Shown piece by piece: positions 24,316-33,969 of a stretch of 55,986 nt of DNA (positions are counted from its first letter, which is position 1; every line of letters begins with the position of its first letter). This DNA is from Synergistaceae bacterium (lineage in GTDB: Bacteria > Synergistota > Synergistia > Synergistales > Synergistaceae): contig JAISRE010000074.1 in NCBI GenBank assembly GCA_031273805.1, positions 1 to 55,986 of the forward strand, read 5' to 3'. The position numbers and the translations under genes are program-made. The notes under the pieces are model-generated. The model saw only the letters and a program-made list of their open reading frames with translations. It did no database searches and had not been told where the DNA came from.

Positions 24316-24731
24316 AGGCTCCGATTCCAAAACACGAAAAAAAAGGTCCTCACTCGATGATCTGCATGATAATTCTGCTGGGAGTTCTATTTTCCTCAAT
24401 GTCGTTGGGCAGCATGCGGCTTTATGGACTTTATTTGGAACATAGATTGGCCACGGTGACAAAGAGAATAGAGACAGTAAACAGCAGGTTTGCGTCGCTT
24501 GAGGAGTATCACGCGTCACTCCTTTCTCCGTCACGGATTTATAACTACGCGAAGATGGAGCTGAAAATGGTCACGGCGAGTGATATCCAGACGATAAGGC
24601 TGAACTCCTCCGGGCAGAATATCGATACCGGAATGACCTTGGCGGACTCCACACCCGCAATGCCTGGGGCTTCCGGCAAGTTCGGCGGTATACTGGACTT
24701 CTTCACGGGCATAGCCAATGCCAAAGATTAA
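24312..24731 (+). CDS. ftsL: cell-division protein FtsL-like
   Basis: This gene encodes 139 residues: a short basic cytoplasmic tail, one membrane segment (about 16-37), and a periplasmic coiled coil (LEHRLATVTKRIETVNSRFA) followed by SPSRIYNYAKMELKMV, the typical FtsL tail motif. FtsL forms the FtsQLB complex that activates FtsWI. Sequence conservation is low in this family. Position between rsmH and ftsI supports the call. It overlaps ftsI by 14 bp. Confidence 0.8.
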   Translation: MKAPIPKHEKKGPHSMICMIILLGVLFSSMSLGSMRLYGLYLEHRLATVTKRIETVNSRFASLEEYHASLLSPSRIYNYAKMELKMVTASDIQTIRLNSSGQNIDTGMTLADSTPAMPGASGKFGGILDFFTGIANAKD

Positions 24732-26415
24732 AAATAAACCGCCTCGTGAATCATGGAATTCATGGACTGCCTGGCTATTCGCTTCATTATCTCTGCTGAT
24801 CCTGCTGGGCCAGACCGTCAAGGTCCACGTCTTTCCGGATCAACGGATACTGAGACAGTCGCAGAATCAATATTGGGCTCAGATAGACGTCTCCACGTCG
24901 CGAGGCGATATAAGAGATAGAAATAACATTCCTCTAGCCATATCCGTTCCTTCTGTGAGTTTTTTTGTCGATCCATCGTATTGGCAGCCCGCCAGCGCCG
25001 ATGAACTTGCGGATTATATAGGGGTACAGAATGCCAAAAAATTCTCACATTCACTGCCAGGAAGGTTTCACTGGGTCGTCAGAAAGGTACCCGGTGAAAT
25101 AGCGCAGCCTCTGATCGAAAGAAAGGTGCCGGGGTTGTTCACCGTCAAAGAGAGCAGGCGAATGTATCCACATGGAGAACTCGCGTCTCACGTCATAGGT
25201 TTTTGCGACATAGACGACTACGGTCTAAGTGGGGTGGAAATGTCGTGGAACAAGGTGCTGTACTCTCCTCCGCAGAGGCGCAGCTTTGTGCGCGACGCCA
25301 GAGGCAATCTGCTGGACTTCATTGGGAGCAATGCAGGATTGCTTCAGGCGGGCGCCGGTTCAATACAACTCACTCTCGACTCGAAGGTGCAGCAGATAGT
25401 GGAATGGAAGCTGAAGGATGGGGCTGAGTCAAGCGGTGCTAAGTGGGGCGCGGGTATTTGTGTAAACCCCCAGACAGGTGAAATACTGGCAATGGCCAGT
25501 TATCCCTGGGTGGATCTCAACGACCGGAAAAGTTTCGGAAATAAGGAGACTCTGCGCAATAATGTCATAGGAAGGGTGTATGAACCGGGGTCCACGTTCA
25601 AGCCGATAATGCTGGCTATAGCGAAGGAGATGGGGCTTGTCTCCAACGGAGATCGTTTTCACTGCGTCGGTCGGACCTCGATCGCGGACGGAGTTATAAG
25701 GGATGTCAGCGCACATGGAGACCTGACGCTTGAAGGACTGCTGATAAAATCGTGCAACACGGGAATGGCGTCTATCGGAAATAAGATGAACGCACTCAAA
25801 TCTTATGGCATGCTCAAGCAGTTTGGCTTCGCGGTCAAATCCGACGTGGAGATATCAGGGGAAGAGGAGGGGTTGATGCGCTCTCCGGAGGAGTGGCTTG
25901 GTATGGCGCGAGCCAATATCGCAATCGGTCAGGGGCTTGCGGTCACTCCACTGCAGCTTGCGATGGCAATCAGCGCTATCGCAAACGGCGGAGATCTGTT
26001 AAAACCATATATCATATCAGAGGTCAAAAACGCGCATGGCGAAGTGATATACCAGGGTAAACGGAGAGTGCGCACATCGGTTTTGAATCAGGATACCGCC
26101 GAATGGATCAGGGATGTTCTTTACAAGACGGTTGAGACGGGCACAGGAAAAGCGGCGCGGGTCAACAACATAGCGCTCGCCGGAAAAACGGGCACAGCTC
26201 AGATTGCCCAGATGGGCGCCTACTCAAAGGGGCAATACGTCAGCTCATTCATTGGTTTTTGGCCGTACCAAAAACCGGAATATATACTTCTCATCGTTCT
26301 TGGCGAACCGGGCAAGGGCAGATATTACGGGGGAGAGATAGCGGCTCCTGTTTTCAGAGCTATTGTGGAGGACATGTCACAGCTGTCCATACTGGCAAAA
26401 AAACAACAAGGATAG
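24718..26415 (+). CDS. ftsI: division-specific peptidoglycan transpeptidase (PBP3/FtsI)
   Basis: This gene encodes 565 residues: an N-terminal membrane anchor (about 18-36), a PBP dimerisation domain (DRNNIPLAISVPSV, then GLSGVEMSWNKVL), and a transpeptidase domain with all three active-site motifs: S292-T-F-K, S345-C-N and K490-T-G. No PASTA domains follow, unlike many Gram-positive versions. It crosslinks septal peptidoglycan with FtsW. The start ATG lies inside the ftsL end. Confidence 0.93.
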   Translation: MPKIKNKPPRESWNSWTAWLFASLSLLILLGQTVKVHVFPDQRILRQSQNQYWAQIDVSTSRGDIRDRNNIPLAISVPSVSFFVDPSYWQPASADELADYIGVQNAKKFSHSLPGRFHWVVRKVPGEIAQPLIERKVPGLFTVKESRRMYPHGELASHVIGFCDIDDYGLSGVEMSWNKVLYSPPQRRSFVRDARGNLLDFIGSNAGLLQAGAGSIQLTLDSKVQQIVEWKLKDGAESSGAKWGAGICVNPQTGEILAMASYPWVDLNDRKSFGNKETLRNNVIGRVYEPGSTFKPIMLAIAKEMGLVSNGDRFHCVGRTSIADGVIRDVSAHGDLTLEGLLIKSCNTGMASIGNKMNALKSYGMLKQFGFAVKSDVEISGEEEGLMRSPEEWLGMARANIAIGQGLAVTPLQLAMAISAIANGGDLLKPYIISEVKNAHGEVIYQGKRRVRTSVLNQDTAEWIRDVLYKTVETGTGKAARVNNIALAGKTGTAQIAQMGAYSKGQYVSSFIGFWPYQKPEYILLIVLGEPGKGRYYGGEIAAPVFRAIVEDMSQLSILAKKQQG

Positions 26416-26442
26416 GGCAATTCACTGAAGGGGGGGAGTGCT

Positions 26443-27960
26443 GTGAGGCTGAGCCATCTGTTTCACAAGATGAGGGGAGCGGAGAAGACTATGGAAAACG
26501 CCTCTCTCGCCGACCCTGACATTGTAAAATTGAAATACGACAGCAGAAGAGTTGCCCCGGATTCCGGAGGTGTGATATTTGCGTGTGTATCGGGTGAAAA
26601 CTCAGATGGTCATGACTATGCGCGCAACGCGCTCTCATCAGGCGCTGCGGCGCTCCTGTGCGAGCGCAGACTTCCGTTCGATGTTCCCCAGATAATTTCA
26701 CCGAATGTACGGGCAATCATGGGTGAGGCGGCCGCAATTTTATACGGGAACCCGTCGGACAAGATGACCATGATAGGCTTGACAGGGACAAACGGAAAGA
26801 CAACGTGCGCGTATATTATCAGATCTATTGTGCGCGCGGGCGGCGCAAAGGCTGGTATGCTGGGCACCATCGTGTATGACGACGGCAGGAGCGAAATATC
26901 CGCAGATCGCACCACGCCGGAGGGCCCGGATATTCAGGAGATGCTCGCCGCCATGGTGGCAAACGGCGCGCGGTACTGTGTCATGGAGACTTCATCTCAC
27001 GGCCTCGACCAGGGCAGACTCGCGGGATGTCTGTTCGACAGAGCCGGTTTCAGCAATCTCACCCCCGAACATCTTGAATATCACTCTGATATGGAGAGTT
27101 ATTTCGACGCAAAACGCCTCCTGTTCACGAAATACGCCGGCAAAGGATGTATCGGAGCGGTGAACGCCGACGATGAATATGGGCTGAGACTGCTGGAAGA
27201 ATTTCCGGATAATACGCGCGCATACTCTCTGACTGACGATATCAGGAGCTCTCATTCCTGTTACAGCGCCGTTGTCGCCCTCCATGATCTGAATGGCATG
27301 TCGCTTGAGGTGTCATGTCCGGACGGAACGCTCTTCACGGTAACATCTCCGCTGATAGGGGACTACAATGCGTCCAATATACTGGAGTGCATAGCGATAG
27401 CGGACTCGCTTGGTATGGATAGAGATGTAATACAAAGGGGCGTCTCAGAGTGCCGCAATGTGCCGGGACGTCTCGAACGTTATAATCTATCCAACGGGAT
27501 AACTGTGTTTGTAGATTACGCGCACAGTCCTGATGGGATGAAACAGACTCTTGACACCCTTGCGCGCTTTAACCGCCGCAGATTGAAGGTGCTGTGGGGA
27601 GCGGGCGGAGACAGATCGCCGCTCAAGCGGCCGGTCGTTGGGAAAATAATGGCGCAATACGCCAATCACGTGATAATCACCACCGACAACCCCAGAAGCG
27701 AGAATCCGGCGAACATAGCGCGCAATGTTGAACAGGGGGTAATATCCCACAAGGGCGCGCCCAGAGTGGACACCATATTGGACAGACGCGAGGCCATATA
27801 CTTCTGTCTTGACTCCTCTAAGTCCGGCGATATCGTACTTATCGCCGGAAAGGGGCCGGAGCGCTTTATTGAGTTCAAGGATCACAGGGTTCCCTTTAGT
27901 GACTCAGGCACAGTTCTGGAATGGGCTCTCGACCGCTCAGTGGAGCTTGCCGAAAGATGA
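26443..27960 (+). CDS. murE: UDP-MurNAc-L-Ala-D-Glu:meso-diaminopimelate ligase
   Basis: The gene starts with GTG at 26443 after an AAGGGGGGGAG site and encodes 505 residues. The Mur ligase ATP loop GLTGTNGKTT (about 112-121) and the central HGLDQGRLAG stretch are present. The substrate-specificity motif DNPRSENP (about 415-422) is the DNPR form that selects meso-DAP over lysine. It adds the third residue of the stem peptide in the cytoplasm. The stop overlaps the murF ATG by 4 bp. Confidence 0.93.
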   Translation: MRLSHLFHKMRGAEKTMENASLADPDIVKLKYDSRRVAPDSGGVIFACVSGENSDGHDYARNALSSGAAALLCERRLPFDVPQIISPNVRAIMGEAAAILYGNPSDKMTMIGLTGTNGKTTCAYIIRSIVRAGGAKAGMLGTIVYDDGRSEISADRTTPEGPDIQEMLAAMVANGARYCVMETSSHGLDQGRLAGCLFDRAGFSNLTPEHLEYHSDMESYFDAKRLLFTKYAGKGCIGAVNADDEYGLRLLEEFPDNTRAYSLTDDIRSSHSCYSAVVALHDLNGMSLEVSCPDGTLFTVTSPLIGDYNASNILECIAIADSLGMDRDVIQRGVSECRNVPGRLERYNLSNGITVFVDYAHSPDGMKQTLDTLARFNRRRLKVLWGAGGDRSPLKRPVVGKIMAQYANHVIITTDNPRSENPANIARNVEQGVISHKGAPRVDTILDRREAIYFCLDSSKSGDIVLIAGKGPERFIEFKDHRVPFSDSGTVLEWALDRSVELAER

Positions 27961-29402
27961 CGCGCATTTTGGATTTCTTTACAATAGCTGAAGCGGCCTT
28001 GATTACCGGAGCTGATTTTTTCCCCAGTCACGCGGGGATGTCCGTCATGTCTCAAAATTTCAGGTGCGACAGCAGAGACGTGGAAAGAGGAGATGTCTTC
28101 GTAGCCATGCCTGGAGAGCGTGACGACGGGCATAATTATATAAAAAAATCCGTCGAGTCAGGCGCATCCTGCGTAATACTGGACGCAGCCTATTTTGAGG
28201 AGAATCAGGACGAGATGTCCGGTCTGGATACAATCATGCTGGTGGTCTCGAACTCGTCTGGGGCAATGGCTAAGCTGGCCAGGGCGTGGCTGGACAAAGT
28301 TTCTCCAAGGGTAGTTGGTATAACCGGAAGCGTGGGCAAGACCACAACCAGGGAGTTTCTCCGGTCCGCGCTGAAGGATGTTTTTCTCACTCACTCAGCG
28401 AAAAAGAGCTATAACACTATGGTTGGCTGCGGCATGACCATACTGGCAATGCCGCGCAATACCGAGGTATTGATCCTTGAGCTGGGAACCAGTCACATAG
28501 GGGATATAGAGGAACTCGTGAAAAATTTTCCGGTAACGCACGGGATAATAACGGAAGCCGCGCCGGCGCACCTGGATGGGTTGAAGAGTCTGGATGGTGT
28601 GGTGGCAGCTAAGATGGAAATAATGAAATCAGAGAGTATGCAATTTTTGTCTTATAATTCTGATAACGAAAATTTAGCTGCGGCAATATCCAGGAATATG
28701 AAGGATATTGCGCCAGACAGAGGGAATATCAATACCATCAGTGTGGGATATTCGGACTCCGGCGTGCAGATTCGCGATGTAAGGCAGAGCGTGAGCGATA
28801 CTATAGTCCCCATGCTCTCGATGCGCCTTTCACGCGGCGACAGGGATTTTTCCTGTGACGCCAATGTCTTTGGCAGACAACATGCCCGTAATATCGCCTT
28901 TGCGTATGCCGCCTCGATTCAACTTGGCGCGCGCGATGAGGATTTTATGAAATCGGTGGCGTCATTCAAAATACCCTCGGGACGCGGTGTGTTACTGAAA
29001 GCGATTGGCGGGGGGATACTTGTCGATGAAAGCTATAACTCCAATCCCTCCTCCGTATCTCACGCGCTGAAAAATTTACTCGAGCTCGAGCTGGAGCCAG
29101 AATTCAGGAGAATAGCCATTTTGGGCGGGATGCGCGAGCTTGGCGAGGAATCCGCGCGCTGGCACGAGATCATAAGGAGCAGGGCGAGCCTGCTGGACGA
29201 GCTCTACCTGATAGGTTCCGAATGGGGCGAGGCGGAGACAAAATCTGATGCCTTGAAGGGAATATGGGGAACCGTTGATGAATTCATTTTAAATTTTGAT
29301 TTTAAATCTCTTCCAAAGTCAATTATCCTGATAAAAGGGTCGCGTTTCTACGGTTTGGACCGACTCCTGAAATATTTTGAGGCAGAACGAAATGATAATT
29401 AA
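27957..29402 (+). CDS. murF: UDP-MurNAc-tripeptide:D-Ala-D-Ala ligase
   Basis: I chose the ATG at 27957, coupled to the murE stop; an open frame extends further upstream but lies within murE. The product has 481 residues: an N-terminal substrate domain (NFRCDSRDVERGDVFVAMPG), the ATP loop GITGSVGKTTT (about 121-131), the AHLDGLKSLDGV segment, and VDESYNSNPSS in the C-terminal domain, all typical of MurF. It completes the UDP-MurNAc-pentapeptide. It overlaps mraY by 11 bp. Confidence 0.93.
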   Translation: MTRILDFFTIAEAALITGADFFPSHAGMSVMSQNFRCDSRDVERGDVFVAMPGERDDGHNYIKKSVESGASCVILDAAYFEENQDEMSGLDTIMLVVSNSSGAMAKLARAWLDKVSPRVVGITGSVGKTTTREFLRSALKDVFLTHSAKKSYNTMVGCGMTILAMPRNTEVLILELGTSHIGDIEELVKNFPVTHGIITEAAPAHLDGLKSLDGVVAAKMEIMKSESMQFLSYNSDNENLAAAISRNMKDIAPDRGNINTISVGYSDSGVQIRDVRQSVSDTIVPMLSMRLSRGDRDFSCDANVFGRQHARNIAFAYAASIQLGARDEDFMKSVASFKIPSGRGVLLKAIGGGILVDESYNSNPSSVSHALKNLLELELEPEFRRIAILGGMRELGEESARWHEIIRSRASLLDELYLIGSEWGEAETKSDALKGIWGTVDEFILNFDFKSLPKSIILIKGSRFYGLDRLLKYFEAERNDN

Positions 29403-30366
29403 GACGCTGTGTCTCTCATTGATATTTTTTGCAATAGCCCTCTACTGTCAGGGGCTTCTGATTCGTATAATGAGGAGACTGAATGTGGGGGAGGCAATAA
29501 AGAGTTACGGGCCGGAGTCTCATTTAAAAAAGCGGGGTACGCCCGGTATGGGGGGAATAGTGGCCCTGATCCTCGTCCCTTTCATGGTATTAGCGGCATA
29601 TTTGTGCGGTGTTGCGGACGCGCAAACTATGTTTTATATATGGTCCTATCCGATGCTTGCAGCGGCAGTCGGTCTGATAGATGACGTTCTCAAATATCGA
29701 AGCGGGTCGAGTGAAGGGCTGAGGAGTCTTCAGAAATTATTTCTGCAGATAGCGATATCTGTTCCGTGGGCATATTATATCTCTCGAGGCGGGATATACC
29801 TTACCCCTGACATCATGCTCCAACCTCATTATGGTATTCCGCTGCTGGCATTTCTGGGTGTGGGCATTCAGAACGCCGTCAATGTGACCGACGGGCTTGA
29901 CGGGCTCGCGGGAGGAGCGGTGGCGATATCCCTGATATCGGTGCTGTTGTGGGCGCAGTCAGCCTCGTTAGTTGTATCCGCCGCGCTCGCGCTCGCTGTA
30001 GTAACCGCGTTTCTCTGGCACAACTCAAACCCCGCGCAGCTGTTTATGGGGGATGTCGGATCTCACCTGTGGGCCGGAATAATACTGAGTCTCTGTGTTG
30101 CCGGAAAGTCATTGATCTTCGTCATTCCAGCCGGTTTCCTGTTTGGGATAGAGTTGACCGCTGTGGCAATCCAGATAATTGCAATCAGAGGGTTCAAAAG
30201 AAAGGTCTTTCGCATGAGCCCCTTGCACCATCACTTTGAACTTGCGGGATGGAAGGAACCATCAATAGTAGTTAGATTCTGGCTCGTACACATAGCTGGC
30301 ATGGCCATTTCAACTATTTTTATTTTGACTGCTTTAAGAGGAGGATTGTCAAGTGTCTGTCTGTGA
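29392..30366 (+). CDS. mraY: phospho-MurNAc-pentapeptide translocase (lipid I synthase)
   Basis: From the ATG at 29392 this encodes 324 residues with about ten membrane segments. Conserved cytoplasmic loops are visible: HLKKRGTPGMGG near the start, LIDDVLKYRSGSSEGL, NAVNVTDGLDGLAGG, FMGDVGSHLWAG and the histidine triad SPLHHHFELAGW. It transfers phospho-MurNAc-pentapeptide to undecaprenyl phosphate. Translation is coupled to murF upstream and murD downstream. Confidence 0.94.
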   Translation: MIIKTLCLSLIFFAIALYCQGLLIRIMRRLNVGEAIKSYGPESHLKKRGTPGMGGIVALILVPFMVLAAYLCGVADAQTMFYIWSYPMLAAAVGLIDDVLKYRSGSSEGLRSLQKLFLQIAISVPWAYYISRGGIYLTPDIMLQPHYGIPLLAFLGVGIQNAVNVTDGLDGLAGGAVAISLISVLLWAQSASLVVSAALALAVVTAFLWHNSNPAQLFMGDVGSHLWAGIILSLCVAGKSLIFVIPAGFLFGIELTAVAIQIIAIRGFKRKVFRMSPLHHHFELAGWKEPSIVVRFWLVHIAGMAISTIFILTALRGGLSSVCL

Positions 30367-31717
30367 ACAGCCTCACTGCTCGAGTATAGCGGTGCTTGGC
30401 GCCGGAGTAAGCGGGCTCTCGATCGCTTTCATGGCCCGAAGGATGGGCTGCGATGTACTGCTGTCCGAGATGCGGGAGATTCCGCCGGATGTGCGGGAGA
30501 TTCTCGGCGCCTCAGACATCAGATATGAGTCGGGCGGTCACACCGACAGAATTTTTGATAGCGAGCGTATCGTTCTGGGCTCAGGTTTTCCTCCATATGC
30601 CGATATAATGAAAAAAATTGCTGACCGAGGCGTAACCCCGCTGGGCGAGATAGATTTTGTAATGCCTCACATTCAAGGCAGAGTCATAGGAGTAACGGGA
30701 AGCAACGGAAAGACCACCACAGCATCTCTGCTGGGCCATCTTCTCAGGTCATCCGGACATAACGCGGTTGTGGCGGGCAATATCGGCCGTCCATTGGCGG
30801 ACGTGGCTGGAGAGGGCTTTGACTTTGTGGTGGTTGAGCTCAGCAGTTTTCAGCTGCACTGGGTATCCCACGCTAAGCTAGCGGGCGCGATAGTCACGAA
30901 TTTAGCCCCCGATCACATCGATTGGCACGGTTCATACGATAAATACACGGCGGCAAAGAGCCGCATACTGAACATGGCGGGTGAGGGCGGTTTCTCGATT
31001 GTGCAAAACAGGGACACGGAGATTCTTAAAGCACACGGCGGCGGCGTGTTCACTCTCGACTGGACGGAAAACGGGGGAGAGCGCGGCGTCACCCTGAACT
31101 CCGATGAACGAGTTGTCAAAATGGGCGGCAGAGAACTCTTCAGATTCGAAGACGTGAAGCTCCTGGGTTTTCACAATATGGAGAATGCCGCAATGGCAAT
31201 GGCGGCTTTGAAACTCCTGGGGTGTGATGAGGCGTCAGCGAGAAGCGCTCTCTCGACGTTTACCCCCCCGCCTCACAGATGCAGCCTTGTGCTGATCTCA
31301 AACGGCGTCAGATACGTCGACGACTCCAAGGGGACAAATATAGCAGCGACAATTACGGCTATGAGGTCGATAGATGGCAGGAAGATAGTCATCCTTGGAG
31401 GCAGAGGAAAGGGAGAGAATTACGCTGAGCTGGTCCAACCGCTCAAGGACTGCGCAAAGAGCGCAATCCTGATAGGAGAGGCGGCGTCAGAAATGGCGGA
31501 TGTCCTTAAAAACGGCGACTACTTGAATTATTACGAAGCAGGAGAGATGGAGTCGGCGGTGAGGACTGCTGTCAGTCTGGCTGAACCGGGTGACGTCGTG
31601 CTGCTGTCCCCCGCGTGCACCAGCTGGGATGCGTACAGAAACTATAACGAGCGAGGGGACCATTTCGCGTCGCTAGTGCTTAAATGCACACAGGAGACTG
31701 AAAGTGCCGGTCGGTGA
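30353..31717 (+). CDS. murD: UDP-MurNAc-L-alanine:D-glutamate ligase
   Basis: The gene has a GTG start at 30353 inside the mraY end, with AGAGGAGG upstream, and encodes 454 residues. The N-terminal Rossmann-like part has IAVLGAGVSGLSIA. The ATP loop is GVTGSNGKTTT (about 113-123), followed by NLAPDHIDWHGS and a C-terminal domain with DDSKGTNIAAT. It adds D-glutamate to UDP-MurNAc-L-Ala. It overlaps ftsW by 14 bp. Confidence 0.93.
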   Translation: MSVCEQPHCSSIAVLGAGVSGLSIAFMARRMGCDVLLSEMREIPPDVREILGASDIRYESGGHTDRIFDSERIVLGSGFPPYADIMKKIADRGVTPLGEIDFVMPHIQGRVIGVTGSNGKTTTASLLGHLLRSSGHNAVVAGNIGRPLADVAGEGFDFVVVELSSFQLHWVSHAKLAGAIVTNLAPDHIDWHGSYDKYTAAKSRILNMAGEGGFSIVQNRDTEILKAHGGGVFTLDWTENGGERGVTLNSDERVVKMGGRELFRFEDVKLLGFHNMENAAMAMAALKLLGCDEASARSALSTFTPPPHRCSLVLISNGVRYVDDSKGTNIAATITAMRSIDGRKIVILGGRGKGENYAELVQPLKDCAKSAILIGEAASEMADVLKNGDYLNYYEAGEMESAVRTAVSLAEPGDVVLLSPACTSWDAYRNYNERGDHFASLVLKCTQETESAGR

Positions 31718-32828
31718 GAGTACTTTAAAAGAAAAAAATAATATTTTCAAGATAGACCCGCTGCTTTGGCTGATACCTCTTATCATGAGCGGCATTGGTA
31801 TTTTGATGGTGACATCGACCACGAGCCGCGCTTCGTATGAATTGTACGGCACTCCGTTTACCACCGGGATACGGCAGCTCCAGTGGCTTTCGTTCGGCAT
31901 CTGCGTGATGCTGATGACCTACAGCATACCCGTTCGTTTCTGGCGCAAGACATCCAGCGTGATCTGGTTTCTATCACTTATACTTGTGATCGCTACGCTG
32001 ATCCCAGGGGTGGGAACGTCAGTCGGCGGCGCCAGGCGCTGGTTGAGGTTGGCAGGTATTTCGTTTCAGACCTCAGAAATTTTAATATTTGCCACAGTGC
32101 TGATAACAGCTAAATTTTCCCAGAAAAATGAGCTCAATCCTCACAAATGCTTTGTCCTGACCTTGGTGATACTCGTAATATCCTCCATATTTCTCCTTAT
32201 GCAGCCGGACCTTGGCTCAACAATACTCATCCTGATGATATGCATGGGTATGTATGTCGAACGCTTCGGGTGGAAGCTGCCATTGCTGACCGGCGGCATT
32301 TGCGCCGCTATGCTGTTGCTGCTCATCAAACTTGAACCATACAGGCTCCGCAGGATGGACGCGTTTTTTAACCCGTGGGAGGATCCGCTTGACACGGGAT
32401 TTCAGACAATACAAGGACTCATCGCCTTTTCAAATGGAGGAATACTTGGCTCAGGTCTGGGACACGGATTTCAGAAACTGCAGTACCTTCCGGCAGCTTC
32501 AACGGACTTTATATATGCGGCATTGGGGGAGGAGCTGGGGCTTCCGGGCACTATCGGAGTGATTGTTCTCTGCATGATGTGGCTTTCCCGGTGCCGCTCG
32601 CTCTACATACATGTTGACGAAGGTTTTGATACAGCGCTTGTGTGGGGGCTTGCTCTCACAATAATCTTACCATTTTGCATAAACATTGCGGGGGTGACGA
32701 ACTTGATACCTCTTACCGGAATGCCTCTGCCATTTATCAGTTACGGGGGAAGCTCGCTCGTCATGATGTGGATGCGCGTGGGAATACTGCTGAGGCTTTG
32801 CAGAAAATACAGAGAGGCGGAGGCCTGA
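31704..32828 (+). CDS. ftsW: septal peptidoglycan glycosyltransferase FtsW (SEDS)
   Basis: The gene has a GTG start and encodes 374 residues with about nine to ten membrane segments. SEDS landmarks are ARRWLRLAGISFQTSE in the large loop region, PDLGSTILI, the FQTIQGLIAFSNGGILGSGL stretch and the C-terminal PFISYGGSSLVMMW. Together with FtsI it polymerises septal peptidoglycan from lipid II. It lies one base before murG. Confidence 0.92.
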   Translation: MPVGESTLKEKNNIFKIDPLLWLIPLIMSGIGILMVTSTTSRASYELYGTPFTTGIRQLQWLSFGICVMLMTYSIPVRFWRKTSSVIWFLSLILVIATLIPGVGTSVGGARRWLRLAGISFQTSEILIFATVLITAKFSQKNELNPHKCFVLTLVILVISSIFLLMQPDLGSTILILMICMGMYVERFGWKLPLLTGGICAAMLLLLIKLEPYRLRRMDAFFNPWEDPLDTGFQTIQGLIAFSNGGILGSGLGHGFQKLQYLPAASTDFIYAALGEELGLPGTIGVIVLCMMWLSRCRSLYIHVDEGFDTALVWGLALTIILPFCINIAGVTNLIPLTGMPLPFISYGGSSLVMMWMRVGILLRLCRKYREAEA

Positions 32829-32829
32829 G

Positions 32830-33969
32830 ATGCGGGCTGTCAAGAGTTCGTCAATCTCTTTGCTGTTGGTTGCGGGAGGAACAGGGGGCCATATTCTGCC
32901 GGCCGTGGCGTTTGGCGACTGGATACTCCGTGAACAAAAGGGCGTCACCGTAAACTATATTTCCGGCTCAAGGCCGATGGAGCTGGAAATATACAGGGTT
33001 TCCGGAATAGAACCATTTGTGATAAGGATAGCGGGTTCGCCGGTAGGAGCGTCTTTTGCCAAGAAACTCAAGCGCTGGTTTGATATGTTGATAAGCATCT
33101 ATCAGGTATGGCGATGCGTAAATAAGAAATCTCCCGATCTGTGCGTCATGTTCGGCGGATACGTCTCGATACCGGCGCTCTTGATCTGCCGATTGAAGGG
33201 CGTACGTTCCGTATTTCACGAGCAGAACGCCCGCGCGGGCAAGGCCACAAGGCTTGCGCACAGATTCAACGTACGAGTGGCGTCAGGCTGGGAGGAATGC
33301 GCTCCGCTGAAATCCGGCGATTACGAGCGAGTAGGTGTGCCGATAAGGCGTTTTCGGGATATGCGGAGGGACGAGGCTCTCGAGCTGCTCGATATCGTTG
33401 ATGACGGGTTCCGAGGTCCGGTTGTTTCGGTCATGACTGGCTCGCTGGGAAGTGGTCATTTGGCTGAGACGTTGAGCAGCCTGTCGCGGATGGAGCTGTT
33501 CTCGCTCTGGAGATTTCTCGTGGTGAATCCGGAGGTCGATTCCCCGACTGAGGTACGGCACAATATGATACACGTTCCCCGGATGTGGGATATTTCGCCG
33601 CTTTACGCGTTGTCCGACATGTTGATAACCAGGGCCGGCGCGTCAACGCTGTCGGAGGTCGAGGCATTGACAATCCCCGCTGTTTTAGTGCCGTGGAGGG
33701 GCGCCGCAGATGATCATCAAATGAAAAATGCCCAGCAATTAGCCTCTGTTCCCACGGTCAGAATTTGGGATGAATCTTCAGAGTCATTGAGTGATTTAGC
33801 CAGTAAATTAAACGATCTCTACAGAATTTGTCTGTCAGAAGATAATCATACTGTCAAAAGGTTGTATAATGCAAGCAAAGCTGGCGAAAAAATATGTGGT
33901 AAACTATGGGATTTTGCGGCCTATTACATGAAGGGAGAGGTTAATTTTGAGGGCAGACGCCTTCATTGA
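32830..33969 (+). CDS. murG: UDP-GlcNAc:lipid I N-acetylglucosaminyltransferase
   Basis: This gene encodes 379 residues, a GT28-family protein. It has the glycine-rich loop VAGGTGGHILPA (about residues 16-27), FGGYVSIPALLICRLKGV, FHEQNARAGKATRL, and the C-terminal donor-site stretch ITRAGASTLSEVEAL with ADDHQMKNAQ. It makes lipid II on the inner face of the membrane. The TTG start of murC lies within its last codons. Confidence 0.92.
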   Translation: MRAVKSSSISLLLVAGGTGGHILPAVAFGDWILREQKGVTVNYISGSRPMELEIYRVSGIEPFVIRIAGSPVGASFAKKLKRWFDMLISIYQVWRCVNKKSPDLCVMFGGYVSIPALLICRLKGVRSVFHEQNARAGKATRLAHRFNVRVASGWEECAPLKSGDYERVGVPIRRFRDMRRDEALELLDIVDDGFRGPVVSVMTGSLGSGHLAETLSSLSRMELFSLWRFLVVNPEVDSPTEVRHNMIHVPRMWDISPLYALSDMLITRAGASTLSEVEALTIPAVLVPWRGAADDHQMKNAQQLASVPTVRIWDESSESLSDLASKLNDLYRICLSEDNHTVKRLYNASKAGEKICGKLWDFAAYYMKGEVNFEGRRLH